From: JBDNIO01 sp041688215
Lineage (GTDB): Bacteria; Pseudomonadota; Gammaproteobacteria; Nevskiales; Salinisphaeraceae
Assembly: GCA_041688215.1 (NCBI GenBank)
Contig: JBDNIO010000191.1
Coordinates: 1-26,306, forward strand
Length of the DNA stretch: 26,306 nucleotides
Direction: 5' to 3'
The translations under genes were made by a program, and so were the position numbers. How positions within the stretch are numbered: the stretch's first letter is position 1; the number at the start of each line of letters is the position of its first letter. Positions 15,310 through 23,700 of this stretch are shown here, piece by piece. The notes under the pieces are model-generated. The model was not told the origin of the DNA. It searched no databases and was given only the letters and a program-made list of their open reading frames with translations.

Positions 15310-16509
15310 ATGATCAAACCCCACGGTAGCACCACGCTAAACCCACTTTATGTTGCCGAAGAAAAACAGCGCGAGGCCTTGCTGCAGGAGGCCGAAACCC
15401 TGCCTTCAATTACGCTAACATCCGCGGCAGCTGCGAATGTCGTTATGCTGGGCGCCGGTTATTTCAACCCCCTGCCCGGCACCATGAGCCGTGCCGATGC
15501 GCTGGCCGTGGGCGAGTCCATGCACACCACAGACGGCCTCTTCTGGCCCGTGCCGATCCTGAATCTGAGCGATGACGTCTCCGCCATCCAAGGCGCAAAA
15601 CGCATCGCCCTGCGCGACCCGAATGTGGAAGGCACGCCGGTTATCGCCATACAAGATGTAGCTGGAATTGATGAATTCAGCGAGGCGGAAATCAATACCC
15701 TGTGCGAACAGATTTTTACCACGCAGGATAACGAACACCCTGGAGTCGCTGCGCTCAAGGCCCAGGGCCGGCACGCCATTCACGGCCCCATTCAGGTACT
15801 CAATTACAGCTACTTTGAAAAAGACTTTCCGGACACTTTCCGCACTGCGGAAAGCATCCGCGCTGAATTCCTGGAACGCCGCTGGGATAACGTGGTCGCC
15901 TTCCAGACCAGAAACCCCATGCACCGCGCGCACGAAGAACTGTGCAAAATGGCGCTGTCCGATACCGAAGCCGACGGCGTGCTCATCCACATGCTGCTCG
16001 GCAAACTAAAACCCGGTGACATTCCGGCCCCGGTACGCGACGCCGCCATCCGCAAAATGGTGGACGTTTATTTTCCGGATAACTCGGTGATGATTACCGG
16101 CTACGGTTTCGACATGCTCTACGCCGGCCCGCGCGAAGCCCTGCTGCACGCCGTGTTCCGCCAGAACTCCGGTTGCAGCTATTTAATTGTGGGCCGCGAC
16201 CACGCCGGCGTCGGCGACTTTTACGGCCCGTTCGATGCCCAGACAATTTTCGACACGGAAATCGGCGGCGAAAAACCCAGTGACGCGCTGGAAATCAACA
16301 TCTACCGCGCCGACCACACCGCCTATTCCAAAAAGCTGGAACGCGTGGTGATGATGCGCGACGCCCCCGACCACGACAAGGACGACTTCGTACTGCTCTC
16401 TGGCACCAAAGTGCGGCAAATGCTATCCGAAGGCCAAGCCCCGCCCCCGGAATTCTCCCGCCCCGAAGTCGCTGAAATCCTGATGGATTATTATCAGCAG
16501 CAAGGCTAG
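15310..16509 (+). CDS. sat: Sulfate adenylyltransferase (ATP sulfurylase), dissimilatory type
   Basis: Interconverts ATP plus sulfate with adenylyl sulfate (APS) plus pyrophosphate. In sulfur oxidisers it runs in the ATP-forming direction after APS reductase. The 399-residue homomeric form carries the nucleotide-binding motif QTRNPMHRAH (residues 199-208), the second motif VGRDHAGVGDFYGPFDA (294-310), and the N-terminal YFNPLPGTMSRADAL. It is unrelated to the CysDN pair used for assimilation in E. coli. No apr, dsr or sox gene is in the window, so oxidation rather than reduction is inferred from the gammaproteobacterial setting. The 258 bp that follow (16510-16767) hold only regulatory-looking sequence. 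Confidence 0.93.
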   Translation: MIKPHGSTTLNPLYVAEEKQREALLQEAETLPSITLTSAAAANVVMLGAGYFNPLPGTMSRADALAVGESMHTTDGLFWPVPILNLSDDVSAIQGAKRIALRDPNVEGTPVIAIQDVAGIDEFSEAEINTLCEQIFTTQDNEHPGVAALKAQGRHAIHGPIQVLNYSYFEKDFPDTFRTAESIRAEFLERRWDNVVAFQTRNPMHRAHEELCKMALSDTEADGVLIHMLLGKLKPGDIPAPVRDAAIRKMVDVYFPDNSVMITGYGFDMLYAGPREALLHAVFRQNSGCSYLIVGRDHAGVGDFYGPFDAQTIFDTEIGGEKPSDALEINIYRADHTAYSKKLERVVMMRDAPDHDKDDFVLLSGTKVRQMLSEGQAPPPEFSRPEVAEILMDYYQQQG

Positions 16510-16643
16510 CCACTGTCGTACCCTTGGGCCTCTGTGCGGGTCAGGCAGCAACAGCAAGGGCGGGTTACTCGCCTGCCCAGCACCAGACAGCCGCCACCAC
16601 AATCGCAGGGTCATTTTGAGGGAAAATCAAGGCCTGGCATCAT

Positions 16644-16665
16644 AATATTGTTTAAATACAATATT
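16644..16665. promoter_or_regulatory. Candidate operator palindrome upstream of the porin gene
   Basis: Perfect 8-bp arms AATATTGT and ACAATATT are separated by TTAAAT. It lies about 100 bp before the porin start in an A/T-rich stretch, while surrounding genes are GC-rich. The symmetry and spacing suit a dimeric regulator, but I cannot name one. Confidence 0.35.
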
Positions 16666-16678
16666 GCGTGTACTTGAT

Positions 16679-16697
16679 TTTAATGATAATTATAGTG
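16679..16697 (+). promoter_or_regulatory. Possible Fur box upstream of the porin gene
   Basis: By eye the stretch TTTAATGATAATTATAGTG matches the 19-bp Fur consensus at about 13 positions, with a perfect AATGATAAT core. fur itself lies 1.6 kb upstream. The match could be chance in an A/T-rich promoter. Confidence 0.3.
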
Positions 16698-16767
16698 CCG
16701 GGATTGGCGACCGTTGCGGTCGGGTCGGCTCTTCCATAACGGTTTTCTGACCGATTTGGGAACATCA

Positions 16768-17898
16768 ATGAGAATTTCGAATATCCTGGCGCTGGCTGTG
16801 GCCTCAGTTGTGTCGATAGGCACAGTCGGCACCACCGCTGCCAAATCCTCGAACACAGATCACCGGGTTTATATTGCGCCACTCGCGTCCTATTCCTTCG
16901 GCGATGACAACTCGCTCGATCCTGAAGACCAGCTGGGTTTTTCCGTCAATGTTGGTTTAAACCTGACCAAATGGCTGGCTCTGTAAGCCTTTACTTTCCA
17001 CTTTGAAGACGTCGACCTGGACGGCGTATCCGGCTCGCCGACAGCCAACGTTGATGAAACCGGTTACGGCTTCAGCGCCCTGCTGTTTCCTGCCCGCGAC
17101 CTGTTCCCCTTCTACGGCTTGGTAGGCTATAGCTGGGGCGAACACGACTTCGACAACCTGAACAATCAAGTTGACGATGAAGATTCGGAAAACCTGGATA
17201 TGGGCGCTGGCGTGCTGATCCCTCTGGAGAACCTGGGTTTCTCGGGTCCGCTGGAGTGGGTTAACAAGCATGGTTTCGCGGTACGTGCGGAATATCGCTA
17301 TCGCCAGAGCGACATCGATAACGCACCGGACTTTGATGATCATATTGTTTCAGTAGGTCTGCAAATACCGCTGGGCACCAGTGAAGCCAACCGGCCCAAG
17401 CCTGTTGCGCCCCCACCGGCACCTGCTCCGGCAGCCCCGGCCGACAGCGACGGCGACGGCGTTCCCGATAACCGCGATCAGTGCCCCGGCACTCCGGCCG
17501 GCACTCAGGTTAATGCCAATGGTTGTCCGATCCAGAAGGCAGCGCCTGTTGTACTCAAGGGCGTTACTTTTGAGTTCGACTCAGCTCGCCTCACTGCACA
17601 ATCTCAGGATCGGTTGAACAACGTGGTCAACGCGTTGCAAGCCAATACCTCAGTGAATGGGATGATCGGCGGACACACCGACAGCATCGGCAGCAGTAGC
17701 TACAACCTGGATCTTTCCCAGCGTCGTGCGGCTTCCGTCAGACAGTACCTGAGCAGCCACGGGGTAGACCTGGCTCGTCTGTCGAGCCAGGGTTACGGCG
17801 AAACCCGCCCGGTTGCGCCCAACACTAAGCCCAACGGATCAGATAATCCGGCTGGCAGGGCCCAGAACCGACGGGTTGAACTCAACGTAGTCAAGTAG
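16768..17898 (+). pseudogene. OmpA-family outer-membrane protein gene with an in-frame TAA
   Basis: The gene starts at ATG 16768 with a signal peptide (MRISNILALAVASVVSIG...TTAA). A beta-barrel N domain follows, then a Pro/Ala linker, a calcium-binding thrombospondin type 3 stretch DSDGDGVPDNRDQCPGTPAG, and a peptidoglycan-binding OmpA C domain (FEFDSARLT, GGHTDSIGSSSYNLDLSQRR, AQNRRVELNV). TAA at 16984-16986 falls after NLTKWLAL in the barrel. The same frame continues at once with AFTFHFEDVDLDG and stays open to 17898. A single change from GAA would restore it. Nothing else is damaged, so this is a recent mutation, a sequencing error or a readthrough site. A strong terminator follows. Confidence 0.85.
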
Positions 17899-17938
17899 CA
17901 ACGCAAGACAACCTTTAATAAAACCTGAGCAAAACTTG

Positions 17939-17971
17939 AGCCTGGTCCTGAACAAGGACCAGGCTTTTTTT
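17939..17971 (+). terminator. Rho-independent terminator after the porin gene
   Basis: A perfect 11-bp stem with arms AGCCTGGTCCT and AGGACCAGGCT around the loop GAACA (17939-17965) is followed directly by a run of seven T residues. This is the best intrinsic terminator in the window. Confidence 0.92.
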
Positions 17972-18064
17972 GTGCGCACCCATAATCCGCTTGACCCACT
18001 TACCGGGCGTCAGCTCTACTATGCCGCCCATGGCGCAAGCAACAAGGCCGTTCAATCAGCCTGA

Positions 18065-18271
18065 CCCGGCGCGTTGATTTTGCCTGTACTGTTGATATCC
18101 GCGATAATTGCACTCAACGGCTCATTCTTCATGCTTTTGCTGCGCAAGCGTGGAGCCGCCTTCGCCATAGCATGCGTGCCACTGCATATCATTTACTACC
18201 TGTCGGCTGTAACGGGCTATGGCTACGCATGGGCCGAGAGCCTGCTTCAGCGCCTACGCACGGAACGATAA
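18065..18271 (+). pseudogene. 3' remnant of a family 2 glycosyltransferase gene
   Basis: The open frame encodes about 65 residues, including LPVLLISAIIALNGSFFMLL, LRKRGAAFAIACVPLHIIYY and a charged tail. A transmembrane segment, an RKRG-type turn and PLHxxYYL is the usual end of membrane-bound family 2 glycosyltransferases. The catalytic domain is absent: a stop codon at 18062 precedes the fragment and no match continues upstream. It could be annotated as a small hypothetical protein from TTG 18074. With the next fragment, it looks like what is left of a polysaccharide gene cluster. Confidence 0.6.
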
Positions 18272-18280
18272 AAGCCAAGC

Positions 18281-18610
18281 ATGGAAGAATCACAAAAAGA
18301 TTCCAGTAAACCGCTCGCGCCCGAAAACGTTCTTGTGATTGGCGCGGGGCCGTCCGGCCTCACAGCCGCGCTGGAACTGCTTGAACGCGGCGTCGATACC
18401 ACGGTGGTTGAGTCTGACCATATCGTCGGCGGTATTTCGCGCACCGAGAGTTATCGTGGCTATCGCTTTGATAAGGCTTTTTGCGTGCGTGACTACTCTT
18501 GCTACGGTGCGGCAGATCTCATTTTTTGGTCTAATATCCCCAATACGCTGATATTGCTTGGCTTATACGCCCGGCTCACCCACTTGCTCGTGGCGCAAAT
18601 AAGCCAGTAA
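18281..18610 (+). pseudogene. 5' remnant of an FAD/NAD(P)-binding oxidoreductase gene
   Basis: From ATG 18281 the frame encodes a Rossmann dinucleotide-binding start: NVLVIGAGPSGLTAALELLE, the acidic end of strand 2 in VVESDHIVGGISRTE, and YRGYRFD. Full-length relatives (about 450 or more residues) continue with an IGGHRFF-type motif. Here similarity ends near 18475, and the remaining frame is unrelated and runs antisense into gltX. The 9-nt gap to the glycosyltransferase fragment keeps the order typical of polysaccharide clusters. It is a truncated, nonfunctional remnant. Confidence 0.7.
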
Positions 18611-20005
18611 GTCATCTATGCGTTTCAGGGTCTTCTGCGCGCCCATCAGGGCCAGGGTTTCATCAATCGGTGGCGAAACTGCCGTGCCGGATACTGCAAT
18701 GCGCAGCGGTTGCGCAATTTTCCCCATTCCCACTTCGGCGGCATCGGCCACTTGATGAATCACCGCATGAATTTCTGCACTTTGCCACTGATCGAGCGCG
18801 CCCAGTTGCGCGCGGGCTTGATGTAGTAGCGCCGGGCCGGGCGTCTTGAGAAATTTAGCCACGGCTTTTTCGTCATACGCTGTAATCGATTGATAGAACA
18901 TCATGCTTTTCTGCGCCATTTCTACCAGAGTGCTACAGCGCGTGCGTAACAATTCGACCACATCTGTCAGTGCCGGGCCGTCGCCGGTTTCGATACCTTC
19001 GCGCTGCAAATGCCATTTGAGCTCGGCTGCCAGATACCCGGGGTCGCCGGCTTTGATGTATTCCTGGTTCACCCAGTCGAGTTTGGCGGGGTCGAAAGTG
19101 GCAGCGCCGCGCTGTACGTTGTCCAGCTCGAAGTTTTCCAACATTTGTTCGCGGGAAAAGATTTCCTGATCCCCATGCGCCCAGCCCAGGCGCACCAGGT
19201 AATTCAATAAGGCTTCGGGCAGATAGCCCTGATCGCGGTAGCTCATTACGCCGACGGCGCCCTGGCGCTTGGACAGGCGCTTGCCGTCTTCGCCGAGAAT
19301 CATCGGCACGTGGGCGTAAACGGGCGATTGTTCGGCTTCTCCCAGCCCCAATTCAATCAGGGCGTTGAAGATGTTGATCTGGCGCGGGGTGTTGTTGACG
19401 TGGTCATCGCCGCGGATGACGTGGGTTATGCCCATGTCCATATCATCTACCACTACGCAGAAGTTGTACGTTGGGGTGCCGTCGGAGCGGGCGATGATGA
19501 GATCATCCAGCTCACCGTTGGAGACGCTGATGTTGCCCTTGATGACGTCTTTTATTAACGTGTCGCCTTCGGTGGGATTAACGAAACGGACTACCGGCTC
19601 GACACCTTCCCTGGGTTCGGTGCGGGTGCGGCAGCGGCCATCGTAGCGTGGCTTTTCCTTGCGCGTCCGCTGGGCTTCTCGCATGGCGTCCAGTTCTTCT
19701 CTGGTGCAATAGCAGCGGTAAGCCTTGCCGGCGTCCAGCAGTTTTTGCGTGACTTCTTTATAGCGATCAAAACGCTCGGTCTGGTAGGTGATGTCGCCGT
19801 CGTGGTCCAGGCCCAGCCAGGTCATGGCGTCGAGTATGGCCTGCACGGCTTCGGGGGTAGAACGCTCACGGTCGGTATCCTCGATGCGCAGGACGAATTT
19901 GCCGCCGTGTTTGCGCGCGTACAGCCAGGAATACAACGCGGTGCGGGCGCCGCCGATGTGCAGATAGCCGGTCGGGCTGGGGGCGAAGCGGGTTACGACG
20001 GTCAT
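18563..20005 (-). CDS. gltX: Glutamate-tRNA ligase
   Basis: Charges tRNA-Glu with glutamate, the same aminoacyl-tRNA that HemA at 4258 uses for tetrapyrrole synthesis. The 480-residue class I synthetase shows the HIGH-type motif RFAPSPTGYLHIGGARTALY, the family segments RIEDTDRERS and DGTPTYNFCVVVDDMDMGITHVIRG, and the KMSKS-type loop GKRLSKRQGA (residues 241-250). The C-terminal helical anticodon-binding domain is complete. It is divergent from two small membrane-protein genes, with 55 bp between starts. The truncated oxidoreductase fragment runs into its 3' end. Confidence 0.97.
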   Translation of the reverse strand: MTVVTRFAPSPTGYLHIGGARTALYSWLYARKHGGKFVLRIEDTDRERSTPEAVQAILDAMTWLGLDHDGDITYQTERFDRYKEVTQKLLDAGKAYRCYCTREELDAMREAQRTRKEKPRYDGRCRTRTEPREGVEPVVRFVNPTEGDTLIKDVIKGNISVSNGELDDLIIARSDGTPTYNFCVVVDDMDMGITHVIRGDDHVNNTPRQINIFNALIELGLGEAEQSPVYAHVPMILGEDGKRLSKRQGAVGVMSYRDQGYLPEALLNYLVRLGWAHGDQEIFSREQMLENFELDNVQRGAATFDPAKLDWVNQEYIKAGDPGYLAAELKWHLQREGIETGDGPALTDVVELLRTRCSTLVEMAQKSMMFYQSITAYDEKAVAKFLKTPGPALLHQARAQLGALDQWQSAEIHAVIHQVADAAEVGMGKIAQPLRIAVSGTAVSPPIDETLALMGAQKTLKRIDDLLAYLRHEQVGEPGV

Positions 20006-20060
20006 AGCAGTTGCTCGAAAACTATTGGGCTGATTGGGTGCAAAAGAGTATCATCACGAT

Positions 20061-20288
20061 ATGCTCAGGATTGACCGAATTAAAGAGGAGCTCGGCTGGC
20101 TCAAAGTCGTATTGGGCATACTCAGTGTGCTTGACGCGTCGCTGGTTGCGTGGCTTGCTCAAAACTTTCAAAGCGCACAACCTGTTTTACTGCTCACGGG
20201 TCTTGTGGTGGTGGCGCTTTTAACCACGGGCATTGTCTGGGTCAATCGCCTGGCTTATCTTCGACTGGAGCAACTGGAGGTTTTGTAA
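20061..20288 (+). CDS. Small membrane protein, two transmembrane helices, unknown function
   Basis: A 75-residue protein starting MLRIDRIKEELGWLKVVLGI. It has two hydrophobic stretches (LKVVLGILSVLDASLVAWLA and LLLTGLVVVALLTTGIVWV) and a charged end LRLEQLEVL. I do not recognise a named family, but small proteins of this layout paired with a shorter one are common hypothetical pairs in proteobacteria. Its stop TAA overlaps the next ATG by 1 nt, so the two are translationally coupled. It lies 55 bp from gltX and points the other way. Confidence 0.65.
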   Translation: MLRIDRIKEELGWLKVVLGILSVLDASLVAWLAQNFQSAQPVLLLTGLVVVALLTTGIVWVNRLAYLRLEQLEVL

Positions 20289-20377
20289 TGGTTTGGATTC
20301 CAATTACGGCATTGGCAATTTTGTGCCTGGGGCTGTTGCTAATAGTCCGAGAAGCCAGCCAACATCCGCCTAAATAA
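20288..20377 (+). CDS. Very small single-pass membrane protein
   Basis: A 29-residue frame starting MVWIPITALAILCLGLLLIV and ending REASQHPPK. It encodes one transmembrane helix with a short polar tail. The ATG shares its A with the stop of the preceding gene (TAATG), and the upstream gene's CTGGAGG can serve as ribosome binding site. The close coupling and hydrophobic composition argue for a real gene. Function is unknown. Confidence 0.55.
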   Translation: MVWIPITALAILCLGLLLIVREASQHPPK

Positions 20378-20437
20378 GCGTTAATTCAGGCGCTTGGATC
20401 CTGCACGGCCGAGCGTAGCGATTACTCGCTGCGCACG

Positions 20438-20461
20438 CGCAAGCGCAATCTTGCCCTACAG
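20438..20461. repeat. Partial copy of the GTAGGGCAAG/CTTGCCCTAC repeat
   Basis: The stretch CGCAAGCGCAATCTTGCCC, followed by TACAG, matches one half of the REP-like repeat at 24083-24132. It lies between the convergent small membrane-protein genes and rpmE2. Confidence 0.45.
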
Positions 20462-20468
20462 TCGCGGG

Positions 20469-20720
20469 TTACTTCTTGGCGCCACCATAACGCTGGCGGA
20501 AACGTTCGACCTTGCCGGCGGCGTCCATGATGTTTTGCTTGCCGGTGTAGAACGGATGCGTGGCGCTGGAGACTTCCAGCTTAACGAGCGGGTATTCTTC
20601 GCCGTCTTCCCACTTGATGGTGTCACCCGTCTTGATGGTGGAGCGGGTTAAAAACGCGAAGTCGCCGCTGATGTCTTTGAACACGACCGGGCGGTAGTCG
20701 GGGTGAATTTCTTTTTTCAT
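20469..20720 (-). CDS. rpmE2: 50S ribosomal protein L31, type B (zinc-independent)
   Basis: An 83-residue L31 paralogue starting MKKEIHPDYRPVVFKDISGD, with SSATHPFYTGKQ and a basic end VERFRQRYGGAKK. It lacks the cysteines that bind zinc in the type A protein, which identifies the type B form. In many bacteria type B L31 replaces the zinc form under zinc limitation and is controlled by Zur. I see no clear Zur box here, and it lies 46 nt after ileS on the same strand, so it may be expressed constitutively. Confidence 0.95.
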   Translation of the reverse strand: MKKEIHPDYRPVVFKDISGDFAFLTRSTIKTGDTIKWEDGEEYPLVKLEVSSATHPFYTGKQNIMDAAGKVERFRQRYGGAKK

Positions 20721-20766
20721 GTCTGCAATGCTCTGGGTTTAATCTCTGGGTGTAATGCTTTAAGCG

Positions 20767-23700
20767 TTAACTGTTGTTGCGCGCAATGCCTACGCGCAGG
20801 GTTAATCCGTCTATATCAAACTGTTCGACCAGCTCGCCGCCGGGCTGCTCGCTTGCCGACAAGCGCGTGGCCAGGGTTTCCCGTGCCAGCCAGTCCTTTT
20901 GCGATTCAATGGCTTGTGCAATTTCCGGCGCAGCCGAGAATTCCACGATAATTCTGTCTGCTACGTGAAAATCGGCCTGTTTGCGCAGACGCTGAATCCG
21001 GTTCACGGCCTCACGCGCCAAACCACGTTCGCGCAGCGAGCCGGTAATTGTACTATCAAGCGCCACCGTAACGCCATCCTCGCGGCCCACCAGCCAGCCC
21101 TCGACGCCTTCGGCGGCGATAATCAGGTCTTCGGCATCCAGTTCAATCGGGTGGCCGGCGATGGTTAGAGTCAAGCCGGATTCTTGGATAAATGTATCAA
21201 TCTGGTTGTCCGACAATTGTGCCACGGCCTGGGCCACCGGCTGCATGAGTTTGCCCAGGCGCTTGCCCAGGCGCTTGAAATCGGGCTTGGCGCTGCGAGT
21301 TACGAGATTGCCTGTACCGGCGACGTATTCAATGGCATCGACATTGACCTCGTCCAGCACGATGGCCTTCACGGCCTCGACATCAGCCTGGTTCACCTGT
21401 GCCTCTTCCACCACCAAAATTCGCGCCAGCGGTTGCCGCACGTTGATGCCAGCTTCGTTGCGCAAAGCCAGCACGTCACCGACGATGGCGCGCGCCAGCC
21501 CCATGCGCCGCTCTAAATAGGGGTCTAAATCGGGGTCAGACTGGGTTTTATCGGTTTGCGGAAAATCGGCCAGATGCACGGATACACCCGGCGTGGCCGC
21601 CAGGCAGCGGTACAGCCATTCGGTAAAGAACGGCGCAATCGGCGCCATCAAGCGCGCGAGTGTTTCCAGGCAAGTATAAGTAGTGTGGTAAGCGGCCAGT
21701 TTATCGGCGGCGCCCTCCTCGCCTTTAGCCGAAGCATCGGCCCGCGCGCCGCTCCAGAAACGCGGGCGCGAGCGGCGGATATACCAGTTCGATAACTCAT
21801 CAATAAAGCGTTCGACTGCGCGCGCCGCCAGCGTTGGGTTGTAATTGTCGAATGCGGTCTGCGCGTCAAGCGTGGTGGTTTGCAGACGCGAAAGAATCCA
21901 GCGGTCCAGTTCCGGGCGCTCGGCCGGGACTTCGCTGGCCGGGATAAAGCCATCAATGTTGGCGTAGGTGGCAAAAAACGCATAGACGTTTTCCAGCGTG
22001 CCGAACACCTTGGTGCGGGTTTCGCGCAGGCCGCGCTCGACGTATTTGGTGTTATCCCAGGGCGGACTGTTGGCCAGCATATACCAGCGGATGACGTCGG
22101 CGCCGTGCGTATCCAGCGCCTCGAACGGATCCACCGTATTGCCCTTGGACTTGGACATTTTCTCGCCGCTAGCGTCGAGCAGCAGACCGTTTACGACGAC
22201 GTTTTTGAACGCGACGTCGTCTTTCACCAAGGTAGCGATTGCGTGCAGCGTGTAGAACCAGCCGCGGGTCTGGTCCAGGCCTTCGGCGATGAAATCAGCC
22301 GGAAAATTGGCGTCAAAGACGTCGCGGTTCTCGAACGGATAATGCCACTGCGCGAACGGCATAGCGCCGGAATCGAACCACACGTCGATAATTTCGGGCA
22401 CGCGACGCATTGTGCCGCCGTCCTCCGCTTGCCAGGTGATGTTATCGATAAACGGCCTGTGCAGATCGAGTTCCGCGTCCGCAGGAATCTGCTCGCCGGC
22501 CCTGGCGCGCAGATCTTCAATCGAGCCGATCATTTCGATCTGTTCCGGGTTCCGGTCATTAACCCAGATCGGCAGCGGCGTGCCCCAGAAGCGATGCCGG
22601 GACAGCGCCCAGTCCACGTTGTTTGCCAGCCAGTCGCCAAAACGGCCCTTGCCAATGGACGACGGATGCCAGTTGATCTGTGCGTTGAGTTCCACCAGGC
22701 GGTCTTTGCGCGCGGTGGTGCGCACAAACCAGGACTCCACCGGGTAGTTCATCAACGGCGTACCCTTGCGCCAGTCGTGCGGGTAGTTGTGCACGGTGAC
22801 TTCGCGCTTGAACAGCAGACCGCGCTCTTTCAAATTACGGATGATGGGTTTGTCGGCATCCTTGAACCACAGGCCGCCGACGTCTGCCACATCCTTCGCG
22901 AAGTGGCCGTCGCGTTCGACCGGATTAAGCAGCGGCAGGTTATTCGCCTGCCCCACCGCGTAATCGTCGCCGCCAAACGCGGGCGCGATATGCACAATGC
23001 CGGTGCCGTCTTCGGTGGACACGAAATCGGCCGTGACCACCTGCCAGGCATTTTCGGCGCCTTCGACCTGCGCGAAATGATCAAACAGCGGCGTATAGCG
23101 CATCCCGGCCAAGTCGCGACCGGGGATTTTTTCCAGAACCTCGTAATCCTCTTCAAGCACCGCCAGCCGGTCTTCAGCCAGAATCAGCGTCTCGTCGCCG
23201 CAGCGCACCTTTACATAGGTGATGTTCGGCCCAACCGCCAACGCCGCATTGGAAACAAGCGTCCACGGCGTCGTAGTCCACGCCAGAAAATACACTTTTT
23301 CAAAGGGGTCAGACTCGATTGAAATATCAATCGAGTCTGACCTCTTGAAAGGGAAGCGCACGGTTACGCTGGGGTCCTGCACTTCCTTGTAGCCCAGGCT
23401 CACTTCGTGGCTGGAAAGTACGGTGCCGGTACCGGGCGAATACCAGTGGATTTTATAGCCTTTGTAGATTAGGCCCTTGTCCCAGAGCTGTTTCAGTAGC
23501 CACCAGACGGACTCGATGTATTCGTTGGAGAAGGTAACGTAGGGCGCATCCAGATCCACCCAGTAGCCGATGCGCCGGGTCAATTCGTCCCACTGGGTTT
23601 TATAGCGCAGCACGGAGGCGCGGCAGGCCTGGTTGTAGGCTTCGATGCCGTAGGCCTCGATATCTTCACGCGATTTCAGGCCGAGTTCTTTTTCCACCTC

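Noticed and set aside
16510..16620. Stretch with GGGTCAGGCAGCAACAGCAAGG resembling part of the 4.5S (SRP) RNA
   Set aside because: The conserved GGAAG tetraloop region is missing, and I could not pair the flanks into an SRP hairpin.
21880..23322. 480-codon plus-strand frame inside ileS
   Set aside because: It is a long antisense shadow, common in GC-rich genes; the minus-strand frame is a complete isoleucyl-tRNA synthetase.
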